Below are positions 63,379-64,000 of a stretch of 64,000 nucleotides of DNA, one piece after another. The position numbers and the translations under genes are program-made. Under the pieces are notes generated by a model. That model was given only the letters and a program-made list of their open reading frames with translations, searched no databases and was not told the origin of the DNA. This DNA comes from Gluconobacter sp. P1C6_b (GTDB taxonomy: Bacteria > Pseudomonadota > Alphaproteobacteria > Acetobacterales > Acetobacteraceae): the NCBI RefSeq assembly GCF_018811945.1, contig NZ_JACRVU010000010.1, positions 1 through 64,000 on the forward strand, written 5' to 3'. Each line of letters begins with the position of its first letter. The stretch's first letter is position 1.

Positions 63379-63691
63379 GAGCGGGTCTTCACACGCTTTC
63401 GTGGTCGCCCGATAGAACAGAACATGATCATGGGCGGCGAAAAGGGAGCCAGTTCGTCCACCATGATCGGAACAGGTGTTCTTCGGGAGCTTCCCGGTCC
63501 TTTCCGTCCCGCAGAACGAAGCTGACGGGAAAGATTGGAAAGCAAGATGCAAGTGTTTTCAATGACTTGCAAAACATGATTAAAAATTGGGCAATCTGAT
63601 GGCAGGTCCGGCAAACCGGGGCTTTCATGATTCTGTCACGGAGCAGCCCACAGACTTTTCCACAGGTTCAGTGGATGACTGAAGAAGCTGA
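63379..63691. other. Intergenic region before uvrC
   Basis: 313 bases with no convincing gene. A TTTTCCACA at 63655-63663 fits the relaxed DnaA-box pattern TTWTNCACA; as a single site it is not evidence of an origin. An AT-rich stretch around 63560-63590 (ACATGATTAAAAATTG) could hold a promoter. No terminator for the dipeptidase gene was seen. Confidence 0.4.
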
Positions 63692-64000
63692 ATGACCGAC
63701 CTTCCTCCGCACAGTTCCGACCGTCCTGCCGATCAGGGTGAACCCCTTGTTCCTGCGGAAAAAAAGCAGGGCGCGGAGGCCATCCGCGAAGCCCTGAAGA
63801 CTATTCCCTACAGCCCTGGCGTGTATCGCATGCTGAGCGAGAAGGGAGAGGTTTTGTATGTCGGCAAGGCGCTGAGCCTGAAGAAGCGCGTATCTTCCTA
63901 TACCCGTATCAACCAGTTGCCGGAGCGACTGCGGCGTATGGTGTCGATGACAGTGTCGATGGAAATCGTCATCACACGGACAGAAGCGGACGCACTGCTT
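63692..64000 (+). CDS. uvrC: UvrABC system protein C, N-terminal part (runs off window edge)
   Basis: 103 codons from ATG 63692 to the window end. After an acidic leader of about 30 residues, the GIY-YIG nuclease domain is clear: [53 protein letters not shown]. UvrC makes the 3' incision in nucleotide excision repair. The second nuclease half and helix-hairpin-helix region are beyond the edge. Confidence 0.93.
   Translation, partial: MTDLPPHSSDRPADQGEPLVPAEKKQGAEAIREALKTIPYSPGVYRMLSEKGEVLYVGKALSLKKRVSSYTRINQLPERLRRMVSMTVSMEIVITRTEADALL

Noticed and set aside
63655-63663. Replication origin suggested by a DnaA-box-like site
   Set aside because: Only one relaxed match, with no cluster of boxes and no origin-linked genes.

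Overview
The window looks like chromosome from an acetic acid bacterium (Acetobacteraceae, most likely Gluconobacter or a close relative). The signs are an IS5-family transposase of the type common in that group at the left edge, a hopanoid cluster in hpnA-B-C ... D-E-F(shc)-G order beside hpnL, high-GC alphaproteobacterial codon use, and a large polyol/ketose operon suited to an organism that oxidises sugars in the periplasm. This assignment is inferred from gene content only.

Layout. 1-3752: the edge of an IS, a Tat-exported serine esterase, and a divergent zinc-regulated pair (COG0523 GTPase / DUF1826 protein) sharing a perfect Zur-like palindrome. 3753-15164: an eleven-kilobase operon for a C4 polyol or ketose. 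It holds an FGGY kinase, a GlpD/EryB-like flavoprotein, an unassigned TIM-barrel protein with class I aldolase features, TIM-like and RpiB-like tetrulose-phosphate isomerases, a ribose-type ABC importer and a DhaK-DhaL ketose kinase, and it ends in a strong terminator. 15190-24126: two large TonB-dependent receptors. The second belongs to a FecI-FecR-FecA type signalling set with an exported propeller-like protein behind it. 24141-24646: a decayed P4-type integrase, two blocks of 10-bp phased repeats and tRNA-Ser(GGA), which together are the scar of an integrated element.

24665-39968 is mostly housekeeping: trpF-pyrF-lapA-like, secB, a 1030-residue glycosyltransferase with N-terminal repeats, an M20 dipeptidase with pdxA-pdxJ, a lipoprotein, small DUF3126 and DUF2939 proteins, a ThiF/MoeB-like E1 overlapping a DsrE-like protein, an SH3-like exported protein, pyruvate kinase and prephenate dehydrogenase. 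39965-51045 is the hopanoid region. HpnL (transport) diverges from hpnA, hpnB, hpnC, hpnD, hpnE, shc and hpnG, which build squalene, cyclise it and start side-chain attachment. The run is split between hpnC and hpnD by two opposite-strand genes for exported proteins, a Tat aminotransferase and a cupin. 51013-64000 holds an SSS transporter, rlmE, ppx/gppA, tRNA-Gln(CTG), guaB, an rsmB-type methyltransferase, a GNAT, a CPA1-type antiporter, a YkuD protein, an orphan OmpR-type regulator, exonuclease III, an M19 dipeptidase and the start of uvrC.

The most interesting parts are the tetrulose operon with its unassigned aldolase-like enzyme and operator-like palindromes, the exported aminotransferase inside the hopanoid cluster, the ThiF-DsrE pair, and the tRNA-Ser integration scar. 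All functional calls rest on motif reading by eye. No database search was run.
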